DNA from: Streptomyces griseoaurantiacus | Lineage (GTDB): Bacteria; Actinomycetota; Actinomycetes; Streptomycetales; Streptomycetaceae | Direction: 5' to 3' | DNA length: 64,000 nt | NCBI GenBank assembly: GCA_014656015.1 | Contig: BNBP01000031.1 | Span: 1-64,000, forward strand | Shown here: positions 42,047 through 50,899 of the stretch, one piece after another | How positions within the stretch are numbered: the first letter of the stretch is position 1 | Layout of the letters: each line of letters begins with the position of its first letter | Translations under genes and position numbers: made by a program | Notes under the pieces: model-generated | Databases searched by the model: none | Told to the model about the DNA's origin: nothing | What the model saw: only the letters and a program-made list of their open reading frames with translations

Positions 42047-42930
42047 CCACGACCGCCGCGCCGCCGAGGGCCGCCGACCGGCCCTCCACCCGCCCCTTCG
42101 TGCCCGCGCGCAAGCGGCGCGCCAAGGCCGGCTGGAACGTCCTCGGCCTGCTCGTCTTCCTCGTCGTCGGCTTCCCGGTCTACTGGATGCTCAACACGGC
42201 GGTGAAGCCCGCCAAGGACGCCATCGACCCCGACCCCAGCCTGCTGCCGACCGGGCTGACCCTGTCCAACTTCCGCCGGGCGCTGGACATCGCCGACTTC
42301 TGGGGACCGGTCGGCCGCAGCCTCGTCGTCTCCCTGACCGTGGTGCTCATCGGCATCGCCGTCGGCATGCTGGCCGCGCTCGCCATCTCCCGGTTCGCCT
42401 TCCGCGGCCGCAAGGTGGTCATCGTCGCCATCCTGGCGGTCCAGATGATCCCGCTCGTCGCCATGATCATCCCGGTCTTCCTGCTCCTCAACGACCTGGG
42501 TCAGTACGACAGGCTGTCCGGCCTGATCCTCACCTACCTGACCTTCATCCTCCCGTTCACGGTCTGGACCCTGCGCGGCTTCATCGTCAACATCCCGCGC
42601 GAACTGGAGGAGGCGGCCATGGTCGACGGCTGCTCCCGCACCGGCGCCTTCGTCCGCGTGGTCTTCCCGCTGCTCGCGCCCGGACTGGTCGCCACCTCCG
42701 TGTACGGGTTCATCCAGGCGTGGAACGAGTACCTCTACGCCCTGATGCTGATGAGCCAGCAGAAGCAGACCGCCACCGTCTGGCTCGCCAACTTCACCAC
42801 CAAGCACGGCACGGAATACGCGCCCATGATGGCCGGAGCCACGATGATGGCCGTACCGATCGTCGTGCTCTTCCTCCTCGTCCAGCGCAAGATGGCCGCG
42901 GGTCTCACCGCGGGCGCCGTGAAGGGATAA
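42043..42930 (+). CDS. dasC: Chitobiose ABC transporter permease DasC
   Basis: 295 residues, MalG-type permease with six helices. The EAA loop is LEEAAMVDGCSRTGAFVRV (about 192-210). The ATG overlaps the dasB stop. The operon carries no ATPase gene; in Streptomyces the shared ATPase MsiK, encoded elsewhere, energises DasABC, and the same is inferred here. Confidence 0.94.
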   Translation: MTTTAAPPRAADRPSTRPFVPARKRRAKAGWNVLGLLVFLVVGFPVYWMLNTAVKPAKDAIDPDPSLLPTGLTLSNFRRALDIADFWGPVGRSLVVSLTVVLIGIAVGMLAALAISRFAFRGRKVVIVAILAVQMIPLVAMIIPVFLLLNDLGQYDRLSGLILTYLTFILPFTVWTLRGFIVNIPRELEEAAMVDGCSRTGAFVRVVFPLLAPGLVATSVYGFIQAWNEYLYALMLMSQQKQTATVWLANFTTKHGTEYAPMMAGATMMAVPIVVLFLLVQRKMAAGLTAGAVKG

Positions 42931-42939
42931 CGCCACCCG

Positions 42940-44445
42940 ATGACGACTTTCGCCAGCGGCACCGACACTCTCACGCGCGACGCCCTCACGGTCCTGCAGC
43001 CCGGCTTCACCGGGACGACCGCCCCCGACTGGCTGCTGCGCCGGCTCGGCGAGGGACTCGCCTCGGTCGGCCTCTTCGGCCGCAACATCGCCTCCCCGGC
43101 CCAACTGGCCGCCCTCACCGCCCAACTGCGCGCCGAACGCGAGGACGTCCTCGTCGCGATCGACGAGGAGGGCGGCGACGTGACCCGGCTGGAGGTCCGC
43201 ACCGGCTCCTCCTTCCCCGGCAACCACGCCCTCGGCGCCGTCGACGACACCGCACTCACCCGGCAGGTGGCCGCCGAGCTCGGCCGCCGCCTGGCCGCCT
43301 GCGGCGTCAACCTCAACTGGGCGCCCTCCGCCGACGTCAACTCCAACCCCGCCAACCCCGTCATCGGCGTCCGGTCCTTCGGCGCCGAACCGGAGCTGGT
43401 GGCCCGGCACACCGCCGCCTACGTCGGCGGGCTCCAGTCCGCCGGGGTCGCCGCCTGCACCAAGCACTTCCCCGGACACGGCGACACCGCCGTCGACTCC
43501 CACCTCGCGCTGCCGCGCATCGACGCCGACGCGGCCGTCCTGCGCGCACGGGAACTCGCCCCGTTCCGGGCCGCGATCGAGGCCGGCACCAAGGCGGTGA
43601 TGAGTGCCCACATCCTCGTCCCCGCCCTGGACCCGCAGCGCCCGGCGACCCTGTCCGGCGGCATCCTGACCGACCTGCTGCGCAAGGAACTCGGCTACGA
43701 GGGCCTGATCGTCACCGACGGCATGGAGATGCGGGCGATCGCCGCCACGTACGGCATCGAACGCGGCAGCGCCCTCGCGATCGCCGCCGGCGCGGACGCC
43801 ATCTGCGTGGGCGGCGGGCTCGCCGACGACGAGACGGTACGGCGGCTGCGGGACGCCCTGGTGGACGCGGTGCGCACCGGCGTCCTCGCCGAGTCCCGGC
43901 TGGCGGACGCGGCCCGCAGGGTGCGGGAACTGGCGAGGTGGACGGCGGGTGCCGCGGCCTCCGCCGCGGCGGAGGGCCCCCGTTCCGCCTCGGGGACGGA
44001 CATCGGCCTGGTCGCCGCCCGGCGCGCGGTCACCGTCACCCGCTCCCCGGACTTCGCCCCGCTGACCGGGGCCCCCTACGTGGCCGCGTTCACGCCGGTC
44101 GCCAACATCGCGGTGGGCGACGAGACGCCGTGGGGCGTCGCGGCGGAGCTGGCCCGGCTGCTGCCGGGCACCACCACGGGCTCGTTCACCGGCGAGACGG
44201 CGGGGGAGCGGGCGCTCGCGGCGGCCGGCGGACGGCGCGTGGTCGCCGTGGTCCGCGACGAGCACCGGTATCCGTGGATGGCCCGGGCGGTACGGACCCT
44301 GCTGGCGGCGCGCCCGGACACGGTGGTCGTGGAGATGGGCGTGCCCCAGGCCGCCCCGCGCGCCACCCTGCACGTGGCCACCCACGGCGCGGCGAGGGTC
44401 TGCGGCATCGCCGCGGCGGAGGTCATCACGGCGGGGCGGGACTGA
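42940..44445 (+). CDS. dasD: Beta-N-acetylglucosaminidase DasD (GH3)
   Basis: 501 residues. Glycoside hydrolase family 3 of the NagZ-like group, without signal peptide, so it acts on imported chitooligosaccharides in the cytoplasm. Motif KHFPGHGDTAVDSH (about 180-193) provides the His/Asp acid-base dyad and IVTDGMEMRAI (about 257-267) the nucleophile aspartate. The C-terminal 150 residues form a second, less conserved domain. It starts 9 bp after dasC and so belongs to the operon. Confidence 0.92.
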   Translation: MTTFASGTDTLTRDALTVLQPGFTGTTAPDWLLRRLGEGLASVGLFGRNIASPAQLAALTAQLRAEREDVLVAIDEEGGDVTRLEVRTGSSFPGNHALGAVDDTALTRQVAAELGRRLAACGVNLNWAPSADVNSNPANPVIGVRSFGAEPELVARHTAAYVGGLQSAGVAACTKHFPGHGDTAVDSHLALPRIDADAAVLRARELAPFRAAIEAGTKAVMSAHILVPALDPQRPATLSGGILTDLLRKELGYEGLIVTDGMEMRAIAATYGIERGSALAIAAGADAICVGGGLADDETVRRLRDALVDAVRTGVLAESRLADAARRVRELARWTAGAAASAAAEGPRSASGTDIGLVAARRAVTVTRSPDFAPLTGAPYVAAFTPVANIAVGDETPWGVAAELARLLPGTTTGSFTGETAGERALAAAGGRRVVAVVRDEHRYPWMARAVRTLLAARPDTVVVEMGVPQAAPRATLHVATHGAARVCGIAAAEVITAGRD

Positions 44446-44450
44446 GCGCG

Positions 44451-44468
44451 GCGCCCCGGAAGGGGCGC
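44451..44468. terminator. Hairpin after dasD
   Basis: GCGCCCC-GGAA-GGGGCGC, a 7-bp stem with GNRA-type loop three bases after the dasD stop, between convergent dasD and nagB. No T-run; possible weak terminator. Confidence 0.45.
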
Positions 44469-44523
44469 GGGACGCAACGGGGAGGGGTGGCGGGCGAGAA
44501 GGACGGCCCGCCGCCCCTCCGCG

Positions 44524-45309
44524 TCAGATCCCCTGCCAGGCGGGCTTGTGGGCGAACGTGTGGCGGAAGTAGTCCGCCAGCTTCAGCTTCGACGCCGCCG
44601 CCTCGTCCACCACCACCGTCGCGTGCGGGTGGAGCTGCAGCGCCGAGGCGGGGCACACCGCCGCCACCGGCCCCTCCACCGTCGCGGCCACCGCGTCGGC
44701 CTTGCCCTCGCCCGTGGCGAGCAGCACCAGGTGCCGGGCCTCCAGGATCGTCCCGATCCCCTGGGTGATGACGTGGTGCGGCACCTGGGCGATGTCCCCG
44801 TCGAAGAAGCGCGCGTTGTCCACCCGCGTCTGCTCCGTCAGCGTCTTGATGCGCGTCCGCGAGGCCAGCGAGGAACAGGGCTCGTTGAACCCGATGTGCC
44901 CGTCGGTGCCGATCCCCAGCAGTTGCAGGTCCACCCCGCCGGCCGCCGCGAGCGCCGCGTCGTACGCCTCGCACGCCGCCTGCACGTCCTCGGCGGTGCC
45001 GTCGGGCCCCATGAACGCGTCCATGCCGATGCCGAGCGGCTTCAGCACCTCGCGCGCGAGCACGGAACGGTAGGACTCGGGGTGTTCGGCCGGCAGTCCC
45101 ACGTACTCGTCGAGCTGGGCGATGCGCACGCGGGAGGTGTCCACCTCGCCGGCGCGCACCTTCGCGCCGAGCGCCTGATAGACGGGCAGGGGGGTCGAGC
45201 CGGTCGCCACGCCGAGCAGGGCCTCGGGCTTGTGCCCGACCAGCCGGGCGAGGGCGTTCGCGACGAGCTCGCCGCCCGCCGCGGCGTCGGGGACGATGAC
45301 AACTTCCAC
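44524..45309 (-). CDS. nagB: Glucosamine-6-phosphate deaminase NagB
   Basis: 261 residues. Converts GlcN-6-P to fructose-6-P and ammonia, feeding chitin-derived sugar into glycolysis; its substrate is also the DasR effector. Motifs: LLGVATGSTPLPVYQAL (about 33-49), LDEYVGLP (catalytic Asp, about 67-74), LLGIGTDGHIGFNEP (about 130-144). The GTG start is at 45309. A dre 33 bases upstream and its place beside the das genes support DasR control. Confidence 0.94.
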   Translation of the reverse strand: MEVVIVPDAAAGGELVANALARLVGHKPEALLGVATGSTPLPVYQALGAKVRAGEVDTSRVRIAQLDEYVGLPAEHPESYRSVLAREVLKPLGIGMDAFMGPDGTAEDVQAACEAYDAALAAAGGVDLQLLGIGTDGHIGFNEPCSSLASRTRIKTLTEQTRVDNARFFDGDIAQVPHHVITQGIGTILEARHLVLLATGEGKADAVAATVEGPVAAVCPASALQLHPHATVVVDEAAASKLKLADYFRHTFAHKPAWQGI

Positions 45310-45341
45310 GCTGGCCTGCCGATCTGCCGAAAGGGTCGCTG

Positions 45342-45357
45342 TGTGGTTTAGACCAAT
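45342..45357. promoter_or_regulatory. DasR operator (dre) at nagB
   Basis: TGTGGTTTAGACCAAT, 12 of 16 matches to consensus, 33 bases upstream of the nagB start. Confidence 0.88.
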
Positions 45358-45498
45358 CTAGCAGAGCTGTCCCCGCCCGGGCAGGGCCCGCGCACGCCCC
45401 GCGCGGGCCCGGAACGGCAGGCCGGAAAAGTCGGAAGAAACATCCCGCCACGCATGGACACACCCGCGTGCGGCCAGCCACAATGGACCGTGGCCAGG

Positions 45499-45514
45499 CA
45501 TGGTCTAGTCCACG
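45499..45514. promoter_or_regulatory. Second DasR operator (dre) upstream of nagB
   Basis: CATGGTCTAGTCCACG; the core TGGTCTAG-CCAC is intact. It is 190 bases from the nagB start and 307 from the histidine kinase start. Confidence 0.82.
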
Positions 45515-45808
45515 CTCCGCCCCTTCGGGAGGACGCGCGGAGGACCGTGCGCCGGCCGGCGTACTTCCGTCCTCCCCGCACAGGAGGGCGGACCGAGGAA
45601 CCGGCGCTCTCTGCCCTGACTGCTCCGGCTCCTCACCTTCGGCCGAACGGGACCGCACACCCACGGCCGATGCTGCTCCGGGCTGCGGTGCCGGGAGGGT
45701 TGAGGGTCCCTCCCAGGCGCCGCGGCCCGCGGGTGCTTCCGGGCCCCGCTTCCGCCCCCTGCCCCCGCCTGCGAATCCGGCGATTCGGGCGGTGTCGGGC
45801 CCCCCGGG

Positions 45809-45814
45809 TACGCT
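45809..45814 (+). promoter_or_regulatory. Candidate -10 for a leaderless kinase transcript
   Basis: TACGCT ends six bases before the GTG at 45821, the usual -10 to start-point distance, with no ribosome-binding site between. This points to a leaderless mRNA and supports the GTG start. No good -35 is visible. Confidence 0.5.
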
Positions 45815-45820
45815 CGCACC

Positions 45821-47296
45821 GTGCCCTCCATGAACGAACTCGTACGCCAGCACACGACCCTCGGCGACCCCGACCTCGAGTGGCTCCATCTGCTGGTCTC
45901 GGAGTGGCAGCTGCTCTCCGACCTGTCCTTCGCCGACCTCGTCCTGTGGGTCCCCACCAGCGACGGCACCAAGTACGTCTCGGTCGCCCAGATGCGCCCC
46001 AACACCGGCCCCACCTCGTACCAGGACGACATGGTCGGCCACCTCGTGCCGCGCGGCCGCCGCCCGCTGCTCGACGCCGCCCTGGACGAGGGCCGCATCG
46101 TCCGCGAGGGCGACCCCGAGTGGCGCGAGGAGGTCCCGGTCCGGGTCGAGTCCATCCCCGTACGGCGTGAGGGGCGCGTCCTCGGCGTCATCGCGCGCAA
46201 CACCAACCTGCTCACCGTGCGCACGCCGAGCCGGCTGGAGCTGACCTATCTGCAGAGCGCCTCCGACCTCGCCCAGATGATCGCGGCAGGCTCCTTCCCC
46301 TTCCCCGACCAGCAGGTCGACATGGACGCCGCCCCGCGCGTGGGCGACGGCCTGGTCCGGCTCGACGCGGACGGCATCGTCCAGTACGCCTCGCCCAACG
46401 CCCTGTCGGCCTACCACCGCATGGGCCTCGCCTCCGACCTCGTCGGTCACCACCTGGGCCGGACCACCGCCGAACTCGCCCCCAGCCGGGGCCCGGTGGA
46501 CGAGGCGCTCGCCAAGGTGGCCAGCGGCTGGGCGCCGCGCGAGTTCGAGATCGAGGCCCGGGACGGGGTGATCCAGTTCCGCGCCATCCCGCTCAAGCCC
46601 AAGGGGGTGCGCATCGGCTCCCTGGTGCTGCTCCGGGACGTCACGGAACTGCGCCGCCGCGAGCGCGAGTTGATCACCAAGGACGCCACCATCCGGGAGA
46701 TCCACCACCGGGTGAAGAACAACCTCCAGACGGTCGCCGCGCTGCTGCGGCTGCAGGCCCGGCGCATCGGTTCCGAGCGCGGCCGGGAGGCGCTGGAGGA
46801 GGCCGTCCGCCGGGTCGGCTCGATCGCCATCGTCCACGAGACGCTGTCTCAGAACCTGGACGAGCGGGTCGAGTTCGACGAGATCGCCGACCGGGTGCTC
46901 GCCATGGTGGCCGAGATCTCCCCCGGCAAGGTCACCGGCCGGCGCACCGGGCACTTCGGCATCCTGGACGCGGAGGTCGCCACTCCGCTCTCCATGGTCC
47001 TGACCGAAATCCTGCAGAACGCGCTGGAACACGGCTTCGTCCAGGACGAGACCGGCACGGTCGAGGTCTCGGCGTTCCGCGGCGGCACCTCCAAGGAGGC
47101 CCGCCTCCTGGTCACCGTGCAGGACGACGGGATCGGCCTGCCCGAGGGTTTCGACCCGCACAGCTCCGGCAACCTCGGTCTGCAGATCGTGCGGACGCTG
47201 GTGGAGGGGGAGTTGGGCGGCACCTTCGACATGGTCCCGGCCTCCGGGCGCGGCACCCGCGTCCTCCTCGACCTCCCGGTCCGGGCGCACAAGTAG
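45821..47296 (+). CDS. PdtaS-type sensor histidine kinase
   Basis: 491 residues, no transmembrane helix. N-terminal GAF-like sensor domain (about 10-150), PAS domain (about 170-270), HisKA_2 dimerisation/phosphoacceptor box IREIHHRVKNNLQTVAALL (about 290) and HATPase_c with LTEILQNALEHGF (about 390) and DDGIGLPEGF (about 435). Resembles PdtaS, which pairs with the ANTAR antiterminator PdtaR; no response regulator is adjacent. GTG 45821 is preferred over ATG 45830 because of the spacing to TACGCT. Confidence 0.92.
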   Translation: MPSMNELVRQHTTLGDPDLEWLHLLVSEWQLLSDLSFADLVLWVPTSDGTKYVSVAQMRPNTGPTSYQDDMVGHLVPRGRRPLLDAALDEGRIVREGDPEWREEVPVRVESIPVRREGRVLGVIARNTNLLTVRTPSRLELTYLQSASDLAQMIAAGSFPFPDQQVDMDAAPRVGDGLVRLDADGIVQYASPNALSAYHRMGLASDLVGHHLGRTTAELAPSRGPVDEALAKVASGWAPREFEIEARDGVIQFRAIPLKPKGVRIGSLVLLRDVTELRRRERELITKDATIREIHHRVKNNLQTVAALLRLQARRIGSERGREALEEAVRRVGSIAIVHETLSQNLDERVEFDEIADRVLAMVAEISPGKVTGRRTGHFGILDAEVATPLSMVLTEILQNALEHGFVQDETGTVEVSAFRGGTSKEARLLVTVQDDGIGLPEGFDPHSSGNLGLQIVRTLVEGELGGTFDMVPASGRGTRVLLDLPVRAHK

Positions 47297-47370
47297 CCCG
47301 GCGGAGCGGACACGGCTGTCCCGGCCGGGAGGCGCCCCCCGTACCAGCGCGCCGCACACACCACATGCAT

Positions 47371-47400
47371 CGAGCCCCGGACCAGAAGGTCCGGGGCTCG
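47371..47400. terminator. Bidirectional terminator between kinase and wblE
   Basis: Perfect 13-bp stem (47371-47383 with 47388-47400) with AGAA loop, between convergent genes. Confidence 0.85.
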
Positions 47401-47511
47401 AACTGCTGCTTGCTTCAAGCGCATCGGGTCACTGCGCGCTGCGGCTCGGGGGCGGGAGATGCGTGCTCGCTGCACGCGCCGCCGGGCTCGGGCTCGTAAG
47501 GGGCGGGTATG

Positions 47512-47769
47512 TCAGGCGGAGGCCTGACGGGCCCGGTTGCGGGCGGCGCGGCGCTTCATGGCACGGCGCTCGTCCTCGCTGAGACCACCCCAGACGCCGG
47601 AGTCCTGACCGGACTCGAGCGCCCACTGCAGACACTGATCCATAACGGGGCAGCGCCGGCAAACGGCCTTGGCTTCCTCGATCTGCAGCAGCGCAGGACC
47701 GGTGTTGCCGATGGGGAAGAACAGCTCGGGGTCTTCCTCGCGGCAAACGGCGTTGTGACGCCAGTCCAT
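47512..47769 (-). CDS. wblE: WhiB-family iron-sulfur regulator WblE
   Basis: 85 residues. Four cysteines ligate a 4Fe-4S cluster: Cys9, Cys37, Cys40 and Cys46 (CRRCPVMDQC), followed by the GVWGG turn (58-62) and a basic C-terminal DNA-binding tail (KRRAARNRARQ). WhiB proteins bind region 4 of the principal sigma factor. The homologue (WhiB1 in mycobacteria) is essential and NO-responsive. ATG at 47769 is preceded by AGGAGAGG. It has its own 316-bp upstream region. Confidence 0.96.
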   Translation of the reverse strand: MDWRHNAVCREEDPELFFPIGNTGPALLQIEEAKAVCRRCPVMDQCLQWALESGQDSGVWGGLSEDERRAMKRRAARNRARQASA

Positions 47770-48085
47770 GGCTGCTACCTCTCCTTGGTATTACGTGCTG
47801 TTGCTTGTGAATGTGAACGCTTTCACGAATCCCCCGACAAGTGAAGGGCCGACCGACAGCCACACTGCGGCGGTCCTTGTTGCGAGGAGGGATTCGGGCT
47901 CTTAGGGGGGCCGGTGTTGCGCGCCGTCCCGAGCGCCACGTAGAGACTCGCAAACCTCAGCGGCGGATACAACCCCTTCAGGAAAGTTTTTTTTGATTCC
48001 TTGGTGTCGACTAGGTCACAGCCGTACTTCCAAGGGGTGGACCCTGGCCTAAACGTTCGAGTGAAAGGACTTTAAGCGCTTCTGC
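47770..48085. other. wblE upstream region
   Basis: 316 bp, lower GC than its neighbours, holding the wblE promoter(s) on the minus strand. Contains an 8-T run at 47987-47994 (an A-run as read toward wblE) and a palindrome AAGCGCTT at 48074-48081. I cannot assign promoter hexamers with confidence, and no small gene is seen. Confidence 0.6.
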
Positions 48086-49054
48086 TCACACAATCACACG
48101 CAGTGCACGGCGTACGCCTGTGAACGCCACGCTGGTACGCAGTCCGAGGTGGTCGCCGTCCATCTGAAGGGGGAGCGGCACCTTCGAATGCAAGGTGAAG
48201 TCGGTCAGGTCGTGCAGGGCGACCGCATGCTTGCCACGGGGTCCGCGCTCGGGGGACGAAGTGAGCAACTGGGTCGCATACCGGGCAACCGCGGCCGTCG
48301 ACATGCGGCTGAGCCCGAGTATGTCGAGCCCCGTGTCGAACGAGGCCTTAGGTGACGCGTACACCGGGCGATTGCCGAGAAACGTCCACGGCGAGGTGTT
48401 GCAGATGATCGACAGCACCAGATCCGTGACCGGGTCCTCGCCGGCCCGCTCCAGGGTGATCGTTCCGTGCCGGCGATGGGGTTCGTCCAAAAACTGACGT
48501 ACGACCTGGCGCAGATACAGCGCATGGGTGGAGCGCCTGCCCCGCTCGCGCTGCTGTTCGACCCGGCCGACCACTCCCGCGTCGAAACCGAGTCCGGCGC
48601 AGAACGTGAACCAGCGAGAGGGCACCGCCTCGTCCTCGGTGCCGGGCACCCCCGAGGCACGGCCCAGACCGACCGTGCGTTCGCTGCCCTCACGCAGGGC
48701 GTCGAGCAGGGCGCCGGTGGCCTCCACGGCGTCGTTGGGCAGGCCCAGGGCGCGGGCGAAGACATTCGTGGAGCCGCCCGGCACCACGGCGAGGCCGGGC
48801 AGCCGGTCGGGATCGGGGCCGCGGTGGAGCAGGCCGTTGACGACCTCGTTGACCGTGCCGTCGCCGCCCAGGGCGACGATCAGATCTATGTCCTCGCTGT
48901 CCGCGGCCTGCCGGCCGAGGTCGCGGGCGTGGCCGCGGTACTCGGTCATGACCGCCTCGAGCTTCATCTCACTCGCCAGCGCGTGGATCAGGACATCGCG
49001 CGTACGTGCGCTTGTGGTGGTTGCCGCCGGATTGACCACGAGAAGTGCACGCAT
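48086..49054 (-). CDS. Diacylglycerol/lipid kinase family protein
   Basis: 322 residues of the DAGK-catalytic / YegS-like lipid kinase family. Nucleotide-binding motifs: VVNPAATTTSART (6-18), VALGGDGTVNEVVNGL (about 60-75) and VVPGGSTNVFARALGLP (about 89-105). Cytoplasmic, no transmembrane helix. It probably phosphorylates diacylglycerol or a sphingosine-like lipid; the exact substrate is unknown. ATG at 49054. Confidence 0.88.
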   Translation of the reverse strand: MRALLVVNPAATTTSARTRDVLIHALASEMKLEAVMTEYRGHARDLGRQAADSEDIDLIVALGGDGTVNEVVNGLLHRGPDPDRLPGLAVVPGGSTNVFARALGLPNDAVEATGALLDALREGSERTVGLGRASGVPGTEDEAVPSRWFTFCAGLGFDAGVVGRVEQQRERGRRSTHALYLRQVVRQFLDEPHRRHGTITLERAGEDPVTDLVLSIICNTSPWTFLGNRPVYASPKASFDTGLDILGLSRMSTAAVARYATQLLTSSPERGPRGKHAVALHDLTDFTLHSKVPLPLQMDGDHLGLRTSVAFTGVRRALRVIV

Positions 49055-49216
49055 GCGATGCAGGTTACCTACCGGGTGGTACTCGGCCCAGCCCGAGGGT
49101 GGGGGTCGGGGCCGGGAAACGGCCCGGGGACGGGCCCCGCGCCGGTGGCCGCAGGGCCCGTGGGGGACCTGTACGCGGCCCTGACGGGCCCGCCGGGCGG
49201 GGCTACCCTTTCAAGG

Positions 49217-49678
49217 GTGAGCACTGAGCAGAAATCCGTTCCGGAGACCGACACCGTCGCCCGGGAGCCCGACGGACCGCGCCCCGCGCGGCTGACCGCC
49301 GCCGCAGCGCTGTGCGCGCTGGAGGGCTGCGCCCTGGCCGCCGGCGGGGTGTGGATGCTCGTGCTGGGAGCGACGGGGGACTCCGGCGACCGGCAGCAGG
49401 GGGTCACCGGCGGCGTCACCCTGCTCGTGCTCGCGCTGCTGCCGCTGCTGGCGGCGCGCGGCCTGCTGATGCGCCGCGGCTGGAGCCGGGGACCGGCCGT
49501 GATCACGCAGATCATGGCGCTGCCGGTGGCCTACAGCCTGCTCCAGGCCGACAGTGTGGCGATCCCCGCGGGCATCGTCCTCGCCGTGGTGGCGGTCGCG
49601 GCGCTGGTCCTGCTGGTCAACCAGGCGACGACCAGAGCGCTGGGGATCAAGGGCCCGGGCCGGGCCGAACCGAAGTAG
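49217..49678 (+). CDS. Hypothetical membrane protein, four helices
   Basis: 153 residues. About four hydrophobic segments after a 35-residue polar N-terminus: LTAAAALCALEGCALAAGGV, GGVTLLVLALLPLLAARGLL, AVITQIMALPVAYSLLQAD and GIVLAVVAVAALVLLVNQA. GTG at 49217, only weak ribosome-binding site (AAGG close to it). Divergent from the lipid kinase gene, conserved next to sigH in Streptomyces as far as I recall. Function unknown. Confidence 0.78.
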   Translation: MSTEQKSVPETDTVAREPDGPRPARLTAAAALCALEGCALAAGGVWMLVLGATGDSGDRQQGVTGGVTLLVLALLPLLAARGLLMRRGWSRGPAVITQIMALPVAYSLLQADSVAIPAGIVLAVVAVAALVLLVNQATTRALGIKGPGRAEPK

Positions 49679-49735
49679 GAGCCGGGCGGCCGAACCGCCC
49701 GTACCGCCCGTGCCGTCGACCGCTTGCCGGCCGGC

Positions 49736-50899
49736 CTACTCCTCCACCAGCAGCTTCTCCCGCAGCTGGGCCAGGGTGCGGGCCAGCAGGCGGGAGACGT
49801 GCATCTGGGAGATGCCGACCTCCTGGGCGATCTGCGACTGCGTCATGTTCGCGAAGAACCGCAGCAGCAGGATCCGCTTCTCGCGCGGCGGGAGGTCCTC
49901 CAGCAGCGGTTTGAGCGATTCCCGGTACTCGACGCCCTCCAGCGCCTCGTCCTCCGCGCCGAGCGTGTCCGCGACCGCCGGGGACTCGTCGTCGGTGTCG
50001 GGGACGTCCAGCGACAGCGTGGAGTACGCGTTGGCGGACTCCAGACCCTCCAGGACCTCTTCCTCGGAGATGGCCAGCTTCTCGGCCAGCTCGTGCACCG
50101 TGGGGGAGCGGCCGTGCAGCTGGGAGAGTTCCGCGGTGGCCGTGGTGAGCGCCAGGCGCAGCTCCTGCAGCCGGCGCGGGACGCGCACCGCCCAGCCCTT
50201 GTCGCGGAAGTGCCGCTTGATCTCGCCGACCACCGTGGGCGTCGCGTACGTGGAGAACTCCACGCCCCGGTCCGGGTCGAACCGGTCGACCGACTTGATC
50301 AGCCCGATGGTGGCGACCTGTGTGAGGTCGTCCAGCGGCTCGCCGCGGTTGCGGAACCGGCGGGCGAGGTGCTCCACGAGCGGCAGATGCATCCGGACCA
50401 GCCGGTTGCGCAGCTCCGCGTACTCCGGGCTGCCCGCCGCCAGGGAACGCAGTTCGACGAACATCGCCCGCGCGCCGCTGCGGTCCGTGGGGTCGTGCCG
50501 CGTGTGCTGCCCGTGCTGCGGGGCGTGCTCCGCGCGCTGCGGGGCCTCCGTGGGCTGCGGGGCCTCCCGCACGCCCTGCTCGGCGTTCCCGTTCCGCTCG
50601 TGCTCGCTCATCGTCTGGCCCGTCACCCTTCCCCGAGCTCCCGGTCCCGCTGGGACAGGGAAGACCCCGACCGAGGCCGACGCGGGCGCGCCGCGCGTGA
50701 CGCCCGCCTGCCCCCGCTGCCCGCCGACCGGGAGGCCGACCGCGGACGACTCGTCCTCCGGATGCGGCCGGGCCTGCTCGGGGATGCCGTCGATGCCTTC
50801 CGCCGCGCGCGACGGCCCGACCGGGCCGCCGTCGCCTCCGGCGGGCGGTTTCCGTGTGCCGCGCTCTTCGTCCTGCACCGGCCCGTCCCCGTTCGTCAC
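49736..50899 (-). CDS. sigH: Stress-response sigma factor SigH (SigB/SigF type)
   Basis: 387 residues from the GTG at 50899 that overlaps the prsH stop (GTGA); an internal ATG at 50611 would give 291 residues. The first 96 residues are Pro/Ala/Gly-rich and disordered. Region 2 is at about 140-210 (VRMHLPLVEHLARRFRNRG, FSTYATPTVVGEIKRHFRD), region 3 (LAEKLAISEEEVLEGLES) and region 4 at about 335-385 (LPPREKRILLLRFFANMTQSQIAQEVGISQMHVSRLL). S. coelicolor SigH controls osmotic stress and septation, and several SigH protein sizes are reported there; the two in-frame starts fit that. Confidence 0.92.
   Translation of the reverse strand: MTNGDGPVQDEERGTRKPPAGGDGGPVGPSRAAEGIDGIPEQARPHPEDESSAVGLPVGGQRGQAGVTRGAPASASVGVFPVPAGPGARGRVTGQTMSEHERNGNAEQGVREAPQPTEAPQRAEHAPQHGQHTRHDPTDRSGARAMFVELRSLAAGSPEYAELRNRLVRMHLPLVEHLARRFRNRGEPLDDLTQVATIGLIKSVDRFDPDRGVEFSTYATPTVVGEIKRHFRDKGWAVRVPRRLQELRLALTTATAELSQLHGRSPTVHELAEKLAISEEEVLEGLESANAYSTLSLDVPDTDDESPAVADTLGAEDEALEGVEYRESLKPLLEDLPPREKRILLLRFFANMTQSQIAQEVGISQMHVSRLLARTLAQLREKLLVEE

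Larger units (their letters stand above)
45310..45820. other. nagB-histidine kinase intergenic region
   Basis: 511 bp. The first 210 bp hold two dre sites (listed). From 45520 on it is GC-rich with no gene I can support; frames seen there lack start signals and coding character. The kinase promoter lies at the right end. Confidence 0.6.

Noticed and set aside
41051..44385. Very long open minus-strand frames opposite dasB-dasD
   Set aside because: Typical GC-bias shadows: low-complexity Gly/Arg/His-rich products without starts or ribosome-binding sites, opposite clearly conserved genes.
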